Position numbers and translations under genes: made by a program. Below the pieces are notes generated by a model. The model had not been told where the DNA came from. It searched no databases and worked only from the letters and a program-made list of their open reading frames with translations. From the NCBI GenBank assembly GCA_945910005.1, contig OX246743.1, positions 46,392,361 through 46,456,360 on the forward strand: a stretch of DNA of 64,000 nucleotides. The letters are read 5' to 3'. Positions 22,262 to 33,074 of the stretch are shown here, in pieces. Every line of letters starts with the position of its first letter. Position 1 is the stretch's first letter. The stretch comes from Isoperla grammatica (taxonomy: Eukaryota; Arthropoda; Insecta; Plecoptera; Perlodidae).

Positions 22262-22545
22262 GATAGAGAGGAAGACGGGACAACGCAGCAAGTGGAGATA
22301 TGTGTCATGTTAAGAGAGAGGGAGGAACAGAAGTGGAGCATCAAGGAAGGTGAGATATGTGTCATGTTAAGAGAGAGGGAGGAACAGAAGTGGAGCATCA
22401 AGGAAGGTGAGATATGTGTCATGTTAAGAGAGAGGGAGGAACAGAAGTGGAGCATCAAGGAAGGTGAGATATGTGTCATGTTAAGAGAGAGGGGAAGACG
22501 GGACAACGCATTAAGTGGAGCATCAAGGAAGGTGAGATATGTGTC
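22262..22545. repeat. 57-bp tandem array, about 5 copies
   Basis: GAGATATGTGTCATGTTAAG recurs at 22295, 22352, 22409 and 22466, a 57-base period, flanked by variant half-copies with GAAGACGGGACAACGCA. As 57 is 19 codons, frames on both strands (22292-22555 plus, 22258-22659 minus) encode 19-residue repeats. These are not considered genes. Confidence 0.9.
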
Positions 22546-22772
22546 AGGGAGGTAGCACTCTGTCTCTGGCAGTAGTGCAGGAAACAGTGGCGAGTGAACT
22601 GACAAGACTTGGCTTTGTTGCATGCACGCTCTGTTCGTCACGGCCGCTTTGTTGGACATTTCCAGGTTTCCAGCCCAATGTCGTAAATATCCCTAATACA
22701 CCTGTTTCAAGTATAGATGGAGGAACTAGGGAGGTAGACAATCAGGTTGGCACCATTGGACTCAGTATATAA

Positions 22773-23680
22773 CAATGATATTCAACAGCTATAGTGGGCT
22801 AGATGCGCAGCCTAGGAACCACAAGCGTGGCGATTTGATGCCATCTTGAAATGGGCAAATAACACAGGCGGGAATAGGAGTTTCTAATGCAACTTTCTGC
22901 CATTGGCAGCGCTAGCAGTACTAAAAGGTCCAAATTGGCATGTTAAGCCGCATTCACATAAATGACTATTGATTATTGACTATTGACTATTGACTATGAT
23001 TATTGACTACCCAAAGAAAGATATGAACACTACACAACTAAGTTCTTTGACACGTATGATCTGCCACCTAGAACAAATGAATCGAACTGATTGACAAACA
23101 ACGAGCTGTCAAAATAATAAAATTGCAACATTATGAAGAAAACGAGGTATGGCGATAGTAACTGTTCACCAGTTAAAACGTTTAATGATGGGCAACCAAG
23201 TTGTGAAGGTTTTGTATGTTTCTTGTTTGTTTTGAAGATTTGTTTTCAAAATAAGAATATTTTATTGTTTGACAGCTTCATAAAAATAATAAATAAATAA
23301 TACTCGCCGGAAATAGTCAAAAACAAATATACACTAGACAGTAATTGAGTAGTGGTATTGACTTCCGTTGCTCCACATTCATTGGCTGAACGCGAACGTT
23401 GTGATTGGTTGTAACTATGACTTCGAGATATTTTCAATTCGTTAGTCAATAATCAAAAGTCAAAAGTAAAGTTGTGTGAACGTCAGCACGTATCGCCTAT
23501 GGTTCAATTCGCTTAGTCAATAATCAATAGTCAATAGTCAATAGTCAATAGTCACTAGTCATTTATGTGAACGCGGCTTAAATTTCCCATTTCAAGATGG
23601 CTTCAAATCGCTACGCTTGCTACTCAGTGGAAGGTTGGGGGACTGGTGATCTAGCCTACTATAGCTGTTGAATATCATTG
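22773..23680. mobile_element. Outer foldback element, hAT-like, 908 bp
   Basis: The left end CAATGATATTCAACAGCTAT is the exact complement of the right end, and the arms continue through GCGATTTGAWGCCATCTTGA. Flanking 8-mers are GTATATAA (22765-22772) and GTATAAAA (23681-23688), one mismatch, consistent with an 8-bp hAT-type target duplication. It contains the TTAA-flanked element at 22947-23577, so it is a nest. No transposase frame is present. Confidence 0.75.
22947..23577. mobile_element. Inner foldback element flanked by TTAA, 631 bp
   Basis: The ends GCCGCATTCACATAAATGAC and the complement of the right end GCCGCGTTCACATAAATGAC differ at one CpG position. Both are immediately flanked by TTAA (22943-22946 and 23578-23581). 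A TTAA duplication is typical of piggyBac, but the termini do not start as piggyBac ends usually do, so assignment is open. Subterminal regions are runs of ATTGACT and AGTCAAT. A copy of MITE family G lies in its middle (23068-23280). Confidence 0.7.
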
Positions 23681-23688
23681 GTATAAAA

Positions 23689-25016
23689 GACTGTTGGGGC
23701 AACTTTATTGACCTTATTGGACAACGAGTCGAGTCCAAAGCTTCCCTCGTCGCTACACTTACGATAGCCTCGTAAAGCACTAACAATAGCTTCCGTATGT
23801 GTGGTGTAGTAGCACGTGCATACACACACACACAACTCTAGCGCAATGCAAGGCGATGGGATGGATGCACTTGAGAGTGCAGTGCAGTGCACATACATGC
23901 ATGCATACCACGCTCAAATAGACCGCGACGCATGATTTACTGCATGGGCTCTAAAGACGACGCGCGTCGGTACAGCACTGGCGGAGAGTTGTGCATCGTC
24001 ATATATACTTGGCTGTACTTGCAGGCAACATCACTGGTGCACCGCTAACTAACGAGCCATTTTCTATTGGGATACCGTTTTACGGTTTATTTCTGGATTC
24101 ACTTGTTTTGGGCAAAACAGATAATTTACTGATAAAGACAAGAAACTTTGTTTCAAACTATATAAAACAACTTATCATAGAAATCAACAGTAAGATCCAT
24201 AAGCATAAAGGAACACGAGCACCATTAAAGCAGATAACTTTAAGGAAAATCTTAGCTACATCAAACCCATCCTCAAAACATGGTATAAAATGTACCATAT
24301 TTTGAATCAAATTCTTGTTTGCTTCCTAAACGAAGATTAATAAAAAAAAAAACCTTCTACACTCTACATTAAACCCAGTTCAGATTCACCTTCAGCAAAA
24401 TCAGTAGATGTCTAATTGATATAATTGATATCTGTCGAGCTCGAATATCGGGAAAATCGAATGTATACGAAACTTACGTAGTCTGCTGAGTTACCAATAA
24501 CACCACCTGGCACAGTGTTGTTCATTCAACGAAACTTCAGGTAACTACTTTGGAAGTTACCGCAAAGTTGTAGCGGGAACTTTGAATTTGAATATGTTGT
24601 GCGTCGTGTATTGAATGCGTTTTGGTGTCGTGTAAGAAACGCTGTTAAACATACTGTACACAACACATAAATAAATAGTTATCGCCGATATAGGCGCGCT
24701 CGACACAGCTGTGTACACGGAGGCCAACATGTTTTTGTGCGCTTTGCAATCACACGAACCTTCGACTTGAGCCAGCTAGCTCTCCACTGTTGCACAACAA
24801 ACAAACACATTTTTGACAAGTTTTACAACTTGCTACACTTATTTTAGTGTCGAAGGTTATGTGTGCGTTCCAACCAACAACGAGGGAAACTCGGGTGAGT
24901 CTAGTGAGAGAACGAGGGATAGAGGTAGCCAATCACGTCAATCAATGACGTTACGAGAGTGGGAACATCATTGGTGGCTTCGCGTATCATCATTTAACAT
25001 GTAGGTGACTGACTCT
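23689..25016. other. Gene-free stretch
   Basis: Several short frames occur, the longest 104 codons at 23991-24305, followed by an A-rich run at 24342-24352. No domain was recognised. A short CA repeat lies at 23822-23834. Confidence 0.35.
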
Positions 25017-25047
25017 CGTTCCACAGCAACCTTGTGGAGGCAAACGT

Positions 25048-25598
25048 CATAGATGAGTGAGTCGGAGCCAATCAGCGGGTGGCTTGGCTGGCACACTTGG
25101 TTGGCCTCGTTCATCTATGACGTCATAGATGAGTGAGTCGGAGCCAATCAGCGGGCGGCTTGGCTGGCACACTTGGTTGGCCTCGTTCATCTATGACGTC
25201 ATAGATGAGTGAGTCGGAGCCAATCAGCGGGCGGCTTGGCTGGCACACTTGGTTGGCCTCGTTCATCTATGACGTCATAGATGAGTGAGTCGGAGCCAAT
25301 CAGCGGGCGGCTTGGCTGGCACACTTGGTTGGCCTCGTTCATCTATGACGTCATAGATGAGTGAGTCGGAGCCAATCAGCGGGCGGCTTGGCTGGCACAC
25401 TTGGTTGGCCTCGTTCATCTATGACGTCATAGATGAGTGAGTCGGAGCCAATCAGCGGGTGGCTTTTTCAAATACTGACACTTGGTTGGGCAATGTTCAT
25501 CTATGACGTCATAGATGAGTGAGTTGGAGCCAATCAGCGGGCGGCTTATTCAAATACCGACACTTGGTTGGTCAATGCCTCACTCATCTATGACGTCA
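25048..25598. repeat. 76-bp tandem array of palindromic CRE/CCAAT units, 7 copies
   Basis: CATAGATGAGTGAGTCGGAG recurs at 25048, 25124, 25200, 25276, 25352 and 25428, period 76, with a longer last interval to 25510. Each junction is the palindrome CATCTATGACGTCATAGATG, so TGACGTCA appears at 25118, 25194, 25270, 25346, 25422, 25504 and 25591. Each unit also holds AGCCAATCAGCG. The unit is itself a small inverted repeat. The last two copies differ from the rest (TTTTTCAAATACTGACAC in place of TGGCTGGCACAC). Confidence 0.95.
25118..25598. promoter_or_regulatory. Cluster of seven TGACGTCA palindromes with CCAAT boxes
   Basis: TGACGTCA is the full CREB/ATF site and CCAAT the NF-Y site in animals. 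Here both occur about every 76 bases as part of the foldback array. That the motifs exist is direct; that they bind or regulate anything is inference, since no neighbouring gene is identified. Confidence 0.3.
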
Positions 25599-25622
25599 GC
25601 ATCCACAAGGTTGCTGTGGAAC

Positions 25623-27425
25623 GATTTTAATAGGGTATTTGGGAACGAACGATTCCTTAAAATATCTCATCGCGGATCCCATCCAAACACGAGAAGAAAT
25701 TAATGTACGTCTCCCCAGGAACAATCCTTCTACCTTTTAAGTAAATTAGGCTAAAGTTCCTCACTGTGCACGGTTGAAAAATGAGATAAAACCGGCGTTA
25801 AGTAATTCGTAGACGGAACTTTTAATTACCGGGACCATTTCGCAATCGTCAACACTTGACAAACGCTGACCAACCACCAACCCGCATCTAATTATTAATC
25901 CCAAGGCCGCTTCTTTATACACACACACAAACACACAAATAACCCAGTTAGCAAGTTACAGCAATATTCAACGTTTGTAACGCGGCCAACTCGGCTCCCG
26001 TCATAAACCGAACACACAAAAACGGTATTTTTGTTCGTTAAGGTGATCTCTGCTTTGCTATAGGCCTACCGGACCCGCGGCCGCCTAAAAGTATGTTAAT
26101 TACCTGGCCGCCTACCCCATGCAAAACACGGCGGAGACGTCCACCGTGCCAACAATTGATTCATTCACATTCTCCGGCCAACTCAACTCACCTATGCGGG
26201 ATTTATTTTAAAACTTGATCAGCTGTTATGTTCACAACTCTTGGCTAGTTTTTTTTTTTTTTTTTTTTTTTACAAACCTACGGTTGTCATGTTTTCGTGA
26301 GAATCATTAAACGCACACACACTAATTTCTCATATGTTCCGCTCACGTTGTTTCGTCTGCGCGTTGCGAGAATACAACACCGACTCCCGACGTTTCGGTA
26401 TAACGCACGTCGGTCGGTCGACGTTTCACGTGAAGGGGACGCGACACACGTATAGCTTGCTTTGACACATGAGGTAATACCATCGCCGTGAAAGAAAGTG
26501 TTAAAACAATGGGTAAAAATAACTGAAACAACGATGCGGATTCACGACGAGACGAGAAGCTTCTCTGGCAATATTCCTCGCGGGATTAGCTACAGTCGTT
26601 AGTAATCTGTGTGGACATGAAATAAGAAATATGTGAAGGTTGTGATGCTGCCCAACTGTATTCGACTTCTTTGGTGCTACTGTTCTTGGCCGAAACAGAA
26701 TTTACCTTCAATGAAACATTTTGGATTCATTTTATATTGTTAATTTCTAAGTGAACACTTAAAAAATCCGTGTTTTTTTATTTTACATATACAGGCCTAT
26801 TTGCAATAAATTGAGAATTACGTGAAGATTTTTTTAAATAAAAACCACGTATACATTTACAATCAAACACTTAAAATGGAAAGATATGAGGACAAAACTT
26901 GTTCAACAACAATTCGCTTTTATGGTGAATACAAGAAACTTCTGCCTCTGGTCATCAGTTTAAAATATTGTTTACAAGTAAATTGGTTCCACATATTATT
27001 GATTGATTCAGTCCAGCAGTGGTGGCATCACTGGACACAGCTTTACTGGCGACGACTGAACGTATGGATGACGTCATCAACTACACCAAGAGAACGAAAA
27101 CAACCTCGTTTCTAATATATACCGAGACGGAGACTATGAAAACCACGGTTCTAGTTGAACGCGTTCCAAAACGCCAACATGACGGGCGGGAGTGTATAGT
27201 TGTTGACGACTGCCTGCCAATAAATGAACGTGTGAGTCACTGTCAAGTGCACACACAACATTGCGAGGAGGTTTCCTATACCATTGGGTGACGGTGACGG
27301 CGATCCATCTATTCCGCCTTATAACCTAGAGCTGCGGAGGTTCAGAACTTAAGAGGGGATTATGACTTATACTCCACAGCTAGGCCATATATGACGCCCG
27401 ATGAAACAGATCCAGGGTCGTCATA
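25623..27425. other. Gene-free stretch with a 23-base T run
   Basis: A T homopolymer occupies 26249-26271. Open frames of 97 and 90 codons near 26822-27291 have no recognised domain. Nothing else was identified. Confidence 0.4.
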
Positions 27426-27429
27426 AGGG

Positions 27430-27771
27430 GCGTTTTGGTCGCAAAGAGATGTCGGTCGCATGATGGGAATGAAAAGCGTGGCAAAGACGAAAAAAGAGGG
27501 GAGTGTGAGCGCATGAGTTATAGTATAGGGTGGTTAAGGATATGCACGAGAGCGGTCACCTCGACGAGGGACCCACCACGTCCGGGATTGGTTACCTATA
27601 ATATTGAAACCACCATGGAAACAATCATATACGTGAGGTAAAGCTGGGAGTTGATACGAAGCATCTCGTTTCCTCACCAAATTACCCTCTACTACCCCGT
27701 TAGGACCTGGAGAACCAATGCTGGGCAGCTCTGCCTGTCGCGACTAAAAAGTCCCCCCCCCCCCCCCCCCC
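27430..27771 (+). mobile_element. Dispersed repeat with MetaSINE-like core and poly-C end
   Basis: The start (TTTTGGTCGCAAAGAGATG, GACGAAAAAAGAG) and the word GTGAGCGCA resemble 31095-31260. Near the end GGGCAGCTCTGCCTGTCGCG resembles the SINE core, followed by ACTAAAAAG and a 19-base C run (27753-27771). The relationship between the parts is uncertain. Confidence 0.4.
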
Positions 27772-28140
27772 GCGCTTAACAACAACAGCAAAGTGATCGT
27801 CGGTCATCGGGTTACTGACGATGATAACATTTGGCCGTAACGTCTTGTTATCTTGACAACGATGCTAATCGAGAGACGATGAGTGTATTCACTTGACATA
27901 ATGCGCACGGCGGCCATGTTGCGGGGCCAAAACGGCGTGTTTGTTTATATTGTTGAGATATTTCAGATTGCGTTTGGTTCAAGTTCTACTCTTCTCCAAC
28001 ATTATTTGCTAAAAAAATCCAACATAGAGAAACTCTCTTTTTGTGGTTTTAAACTAAGCTTTGTCGGGGGATAAAGGTGTAAGAACTCTCATACTTAGAG
28101 GTGAGCATATTCGTTCTCTATTGAGAGCTAAAATGTCATC
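27772..28140. other. Gene-free stretch
   Basis: Short frames only. The word GCTAATCGAGAGACGATGAG at 27863-27882 resembles a word next to the SINE core at 54.2 kb (GGCTAATCGAGACGATGAAT), so a decayed SINE part may be present. Confidence 0.35.
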
Positions 28141-28149
28141 AACGTTGTG

Positions 28150-28243
28150 AGTGACGTCACGTGATAAGTGTCCGAAGTGTCCCGAGCGTTGTGACGTCAC
28201 GTGGTGAGTGTAACGGAGAAGTGTCCGAAACACCTCAAGCAAG
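28150..28243 (+). promoter_or_regulatory. Promoter-like segment with two TGACGTCACGTG sites
   Basis: TGACGTCACGTG, a CRE fused to an E-box (CACGTG), occurs at about 28151-28162 and 28191-28202. Each is followed by GTGTCCGAA-type words, so the segment looks like an internal duplication. It lies just upstream of an open frame starting at 28244 in a CpG-rich stretch. No TATA box is evident. This is a candidate only. Confidence 0.3.
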
Positions 28244-28525
28244 ATGAATGGCGACCAGCTCGGCGAGCTAATAACGCAGAATCCATCTTGGCCGGTTACC
28301 CCGCGCGATATTTACGAAATATCTCACATGATTCATCGCGACGACAGAAGAACGAAACAAAAACACAACGAGGGAAGGGAGAAAAAAAACGAGCCGCGAG
28401 AACTATTTTCAGATTGTTCACCGAAGCCATTGTCTCAACCATTTTCACATTTCCCCGACGGCTATTGGACGCTGATTTATTTCCGGCAACTGCGCCGGCT
28501 ACCGTGGCGCGATCCGTGCGGCTAA
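28244..28525 (+). CDS. Unassigned open frame, 93 codons, possible first exon
   Basis: The frame starts at an ATG in the context CAAGCAAGATGAATG and runs 93 codons to a TAA in CpG-rich DNA below the two CRE/E-box sites. The product would be hydrophilic, with a basic middle (residues about 33-50, rich in Lys, Arg and Glu) and aromatic residues near the end. I see no signal peptide, membrane segment or known domain. Overlapping frames in other phases (28201-28596 plus, 28296-28562 minus) show that the GC-rich DNA is generally open, so chance is a real alternative. If real, the coding exon could be shorter and spliced. Confidence 0.15.
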   Translation: MNGDQLGELITQNPSWPVTPRDIYEISHMIHRDDRRTKQKHNEGREKKNEPRELFSDCSPKPLSQPFSHFPDGYWTLIYFRQLRRLPWRDPCG

Positions 28526-28596
28526 ACGGGGAACTTAGGAGACCATCCTTGAGTGACATCAAACCCTGTCAAGAAGAGCTTCTTACCTCTATCTAG

Positions 28597-29025
28597 GATC
28601 CTTTAGAACCCGAGGTTCGTATATCCCCTCGTAGATGTTCTGTAATCCTCGACGAGATGGACTAGCCCCTTCCCCCCCCCTCACCCTCAGTGAAGTTACG
28701 GACCTTGCTTACAACTTTTCAAGTCCATTATGCCTCATTTATTGACCCACTAGTTGTGTTTCAAGATCCAGGGGACGCTATAGCTGCCCAGGTTAGCTCT
28801 CACTACGTTCACAAACAGAAATGTGGTTTCAATCGTTTGAAAGCTTCAAAGTTTTTTAGAAATTACGTTTTTGTTAAAATTTTAAAATGATACGCTATGC
28901 TTATGATGTGTCCGAAGAAAATACACTCTTCAAAACAGGATGAACGCTTTCTTGCATTTGGATACAATAAGAAGATGTCAATACTATCTCAAGTCTACAC
29001 GCAGCATGTCAGATGGTTCTACATG
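28597..29025. other. Gene-free stretch
   Basis: Contains a CTCGTAGATGTTCTGTAATC word and a C-rich run near 28671-28680. The plus frame at 28690-28890 is unrecognised. Confidence 0.35.
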
Positions 29026-29030
29026 TACTA

Positions 29031-29690
29031 GGACGGGCGTAGCGGGGGGCGTCGTGCGAGGCGTCGCGACGTCGCCCGGACCCGTGACGGACGCCGAGCC
29101 AGCCACCCATCGTACACAGTACACACAGTCAGGTAACTACGGTTGTACATGTACTAGAGCCATGCAGCTAGGACGGGCGTAGCGGGGGCGTCGTGCGAGG
29201 CGTCGCGACGTCGCCCGGACCCGTGACGGACGCCGAGCCAGCCACCCATCGTACACAGTACACACACAGTCAGGTAACTACGGTTGTACATGTACTAGAG
29301 CCATGCAGCTAGGACGGGCGTAGCGGGGGCGTCGTGCGAGGCGTCGCGACGTCGCCCGGACCCGTGACGGACGCCGAGCCAGCCACCCATCGTACACAGT
29401 ACACACACAGTCAGGTAACTACGGTTGTACATGTACTAGAGCCATGCAGCTAGGACGGGCGTAGCGGAGGCGTCGTGCGAGGCGTCGCGACGTCGCCCGG
29501 ACCCGTGACGGACGCCGAGCCAGCCACCCATCGTACACAGTACACACACAGTCAGGTAACTACGGTTGTACATGTACTAGGACGGGCGTAGCGGGGGCGT
29601 CGTGCGAGGCGTCGCGACGTCGCCCGGACCCGTGACGGACGCCGAGCCAGCCACCCATCGTACACAGTACACACACACATCATTACGCTC
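29031..29690 (+). repeat. GC-rich 141-bp tandem array, 5 copies
   Basis: GGACGGGCGTAGCGGGGGCG begins copies at 29031, 29171, 29312, 29453 and 29580. Periods are 140, 141, 141 and 127; the last is short because AGCCATGCAGCTA is missing before it. Each unit has a CpG-dense block (GCGTCGCGACGTCGCCCGGA) followed by a TACACAGTACACACA stretch. Copies are nearly identical. Confidence 0.95.
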
Positions 29691-29727
29691 GGCCGGGTAC
29701 ACAGGCGGCGGGCGACATAATATTAAT

Positions 29728-29869
<142 letters not shown>

Positions 29870-31285
29870 GTAATGATCGTGTTGAACCCAAGTATAACGC
29901 ATACTTATTGTCTGGTAACACAGCAACTGAGTGCCCAAGTACTTAGGAATAACTCCCGCACGGAATAACGCTTACATTCTGTAGCCCCGAAGAAAGCCGA
30001 ACAGTCCTGTGTTCTGATGTGTGGGTTATTCCATGTGGGGGTTGTTCCGTCCGACACTAGCAAGTCAAGCCCCCCCCCCCGTAGAACAAGTACCAAAGTG
30101 TCTCCACGACCTGTACCACGACTATGACGTCACACGCCTCGTCACCACACGTCTTCCTGCTGCTAATGCACGCGACCTTGAAAACTGTTTATTGAAAACT
30201 TTTTTGGCAGAGTTGGCGAAACGACTAAAGAAGCTTAGGACCCTTTATAATTAACTTCCATTTCGTAACCCATGCACAACACACACTAAAACACAAGGAC
30301 TCTATAGCGTGACGGGGGAGGGGGAGGGGACGGGGGGGAGGCAAATTAAAAGCAAACAGAAACAATCAGTTCGGTTTAGTAGAGACCCGATCAAAAATAA
30401 TCCGACTCTTGTATTGCGCCAACTTTTCACTTTCTTACACTTATTTTTAAATTCATCCATATGTCCTCCGCGCGCCTACACGGTACATATAACAAACGAA
30501 CAAACTGTGCGAGTACGTACGTAGCGAGCATTGTACTGCCAAAGACAACACAGTACCCGCTGGTGTATATAGTCTGGACACCATCAGTACAGGTCGGTAA
30601 TGTAGCTCACCTGCCTAACGCGACGTTTACACCTCGGTACAATGTAATGTAAGGATGCGTTGTGCTGTGCACATCAATCAATCAAGCAGCGCTGGACGTC
30701 TGGTAAACAGTGTATTACCCAGTCTTCCGGTGTACAACAATAAGGTGAACTATCACGTGGGACGCGGTTTAAAGAAACTCTTTGTCGTTGTCCTGTAATA
30801 AATGTCTTGAAATAATTCATGCGTCGTATTTATTGCATAAACCATTGGTCCTCGAAAAAACAAGCTAGCGAAAAACATATAAAAAAGTACACACTTAATA
30901 TTCAAAACAGAATAATGTCTAAGAATTAAACGTGTTAAAAATAAACCTTCCAAAATGATTAATGCATCATCGTGTCATGTTTGTAAAACCCATATGTAAC
31001 ATTAGAATACCCACAAACCTGCAGTATTACATGTTTGTAAGCTTGCAAATACAGGGGTTTAAGAAAAACGCTTATTAAATGTCTGCTTTGGTGGGCGTTT
31101 AGGTAGCAAAGAGGGCCTGCATGAATGGCGAATGAGAAAGAGACGAAAAAAGAGAAAAAGAGAACGAATCATCATAAACTGAGCAAAGAGATGACTACAT
31201 AATAGATGCACGTGAGCGCAACGGTCACCACGAGGAGAAACTCACCCAAGTCCCTGTAATCTCTACGCACACTCTGGCCCGAAAC
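29870..31285. other. Gene-free stretch
   Basis: An 11-base C run lies at 30070-30080. Short frames only, none recognised. A dispersed-repeat relative of 27430-27560 appears at about 31095-31260. Confidence 0.35.
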
Positions 31286-31289
31286 CGAA

Positions 31290-31505
31290 CGTTGGTCTAC
31301 GGTACCACGTGTTTTTGGTCAACAGGTGTAGGTTTTTCCAATCTTACAATAGGGAAGATGGGGAGTTTGCTTTAAGTCAAAATAACTCAAAAAGTAGGCC
31401 GATGACCCCGGTTTCTTTTTTACGATAATTGATAAGCACACTTACGATAACGTATGTTGTGAATTTAAGCCAAATTTCATTATAAGTAAAGTTTCAATGG
31501 ATCGA
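31290..31505 (+). repeat. Local duplicate, copy 1
   Basis: Contains ACAGGTGTAGGTTTTTCCAA, TAGGGAAGATGGGGAGTTTG and AAGCACACTTACGATAACGT. It matches 31684-31870 with about 10 to 15 percent difference by eye. The copies are in direct orientation, about 390 bases apart. Confidence 0.8.
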
Positions 31506-31683
31506 CTTCAGGACTCCACGAAACGCAAGAGTCAGGTGGCCGTTTCGCAATGTTACTTCGTGTGTTTAGTCACGAATATCTCCAAAACGAGTTCGGTTAC
31601 ATCTACTTTTTAAAGCCCTGTTTTAATCAGTGTTTAATTATCTACAAAGTGATACATAATGTAATTATGTTTAATTTCATGTT

Positions 31684-31870
31684 AGTTTACGGTACCGTGT
31701 GTTTGGTCCACAGGTGTAGGTTTTTCCAATCTTACACTAGGGAAGATGGGGAGTTTGCTTAATCTTTAAGTCAAAATAACTCAAAAAGTAGGCCAAACAC
31801 CCCCGTTATTTTTCTTTGAAAATTGACAAGCACACTTACGATAGTGTATGTTGTGAATTTCAGCCAAATA
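31684..31870 (+). repeat. Local duplicate, copy 2
   Basis: Second copy of the 31290-31505 segment. The intervening DNA (31506-31683) holds a short unrecognised frame. Confidence 0.8.
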
Positions 31871-31989
31871 CACCCCCTAAAAACAAACAACCATCACCAC
31901 AAATAAACATCGTCCGGCGTCTATTGTTAACAGCCCGGCCGATATCTCAACAACAGATGTGTCCACGTCGCGTTAAGTATGCGTTAAAG

Positions 31990-32048
31990 ATGTGCGTGTG
32001 TGCGTGTGCGTGTGCGTGTGCGTGTGCGTGCGTGCGTGTGCGTGTGTG
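31990..32048 (+). repeat. GTGTGC hexanucleotide microsatellite
   Basis: Imperfect tandem GTGCGT or GTGTGC repeat, complement-like to the CACACG tract at 2.8 kb. Confidence 0.95.
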
Positions 32049-32955
32049 GTAATAACAGCGATATTGGCAACCTGCCCCGCGTGCTGCGACTGCATACATG
32101 TTTTCGTGTAGACGATCCAAAATCCGCCCACGCCTCTGCCACGTCCGATAGATAAACACCCCGATGACAGGACGGCCGAGTATTGCAAGCAAGAGAATAT
32201 TAGATTAGAGCGCGTATAACAACGGTCTATACACTTGTTGAAACAAGCACACGAACATCACTGACCACGGCCATCTCGCGTCCGAGGAAGAGAAAGGGGT
32301 TCTTCGAAAACTGATGCACTTTGCGGTGAGTGTTTCTTGTTCATGAGCGTGGTTATAATTGTTCGTGTGATTGTTTTATCTCAACGTATAACTAGTTCTC
32401 TGCTATATCGACAGTTCGTAACACCTGTCAATTAGGGATATCTTACTACCGTTTATTGGATACCTGTCAACCCCAAACACAGCGGACTAATGAGATTTGT
32501 ACAGTGTACACTCTATAGTAAAAGCGGTAGACCGCCTTGACGAATGTGCGAAAGAACCCCAGAAATCCGTCGATGTAATCTATGCTGTGTGTGTGTGTGT
32601 GTATTGATGTATGAAGTCCCTCTGTTTTAGAATTGACAAACCCAACGTAACAATCGCCAACTAACAGATTTTAGTTCTACGAGGGTTTGAAGGTTCTAAC
32701 GCGTCACGCAGGAACACAGCGAGCCTTGGACACATTATTATCTCGAAACTTAGAATACACCTGCGAATAGATGTGACAACCGCCCACACACACACACACA
32801 CAAACAAAAAACACGGTAGAGTTGAAATGTGGGGCAAATATTTTTCTCGAAAGAAATCGGCACCTCGCTCCAACTGTGTTTCGAAACGGAGGAAATATAG
32901 GCCAACACACAACAAGGCTGCCTGTCAAAACAACAAAACACATTATCACGTGGCA
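32049..32955. other. Gene-free stretch with short GT and CA repeats
   Basis: GT repeat at 32583-32602 and CA repeat at 32786-32802. Short frames only, none recognised. Confidence 0.4.
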
Positions 32956-32956
32956 C

Positions 32957-33016
32957 TGACTGACTGACTGACTGACTGAGTGACTGACTGACTGAGTGAC
33001 TGACTGACTGAGTGAG
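32957..33016 (+). repeat. ACTG/AGTG tetranucleotide repeat
   Basis: TGAC or TGAG tetramer repeat ending just before the first TTAGG run. Confidence 0.95.
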
Positions 33017-33038
33017 CGATGAAACCACGACGCATCGG

Positions 33039-33074
33039 TTAGGCTAGGTTAGGTTAGGTTAGGTTAGGTTAGGT
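33039..33074 (+). repeat. Short TTAGG run 1
   Basis: Six or seven TTAGG units (first one variant), joined directly to the 36-bp satellite through TTCGGCGCCGTTCAGGTGGA. The same junction occurs again at 35071-35092. Confidence 0.95.

Larger units (their letters stand above)
25017..25622. mobile_element. Foldback element with an internal palindromic array
   Basis: The left end CGTTCCACAGCAACCTTGTG is the exact complement of the right end near 25603-25622. The inverted arms continue to the TGACGTCATAGATGAG word on each side. Between them lies the 76-bp array described separately. The core word GAGCCAATCAGCG is also present in the small foldbacks at 37.7, 44.5 and 45.0 kb, so this is probably an expanded member of that family. 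Confidence 0.8.

Noticed and set aside
22258..22659. Minus-strand frame of 133 codons
   Set aside because: It is a 19-residue repeat produced by the 57-bp array.
25048..25598. CRISPR array
   Set aside because: Units are contiguous palindromic repeats without distinct spacers, no cas-like genes are present, and the sequence looks animal.
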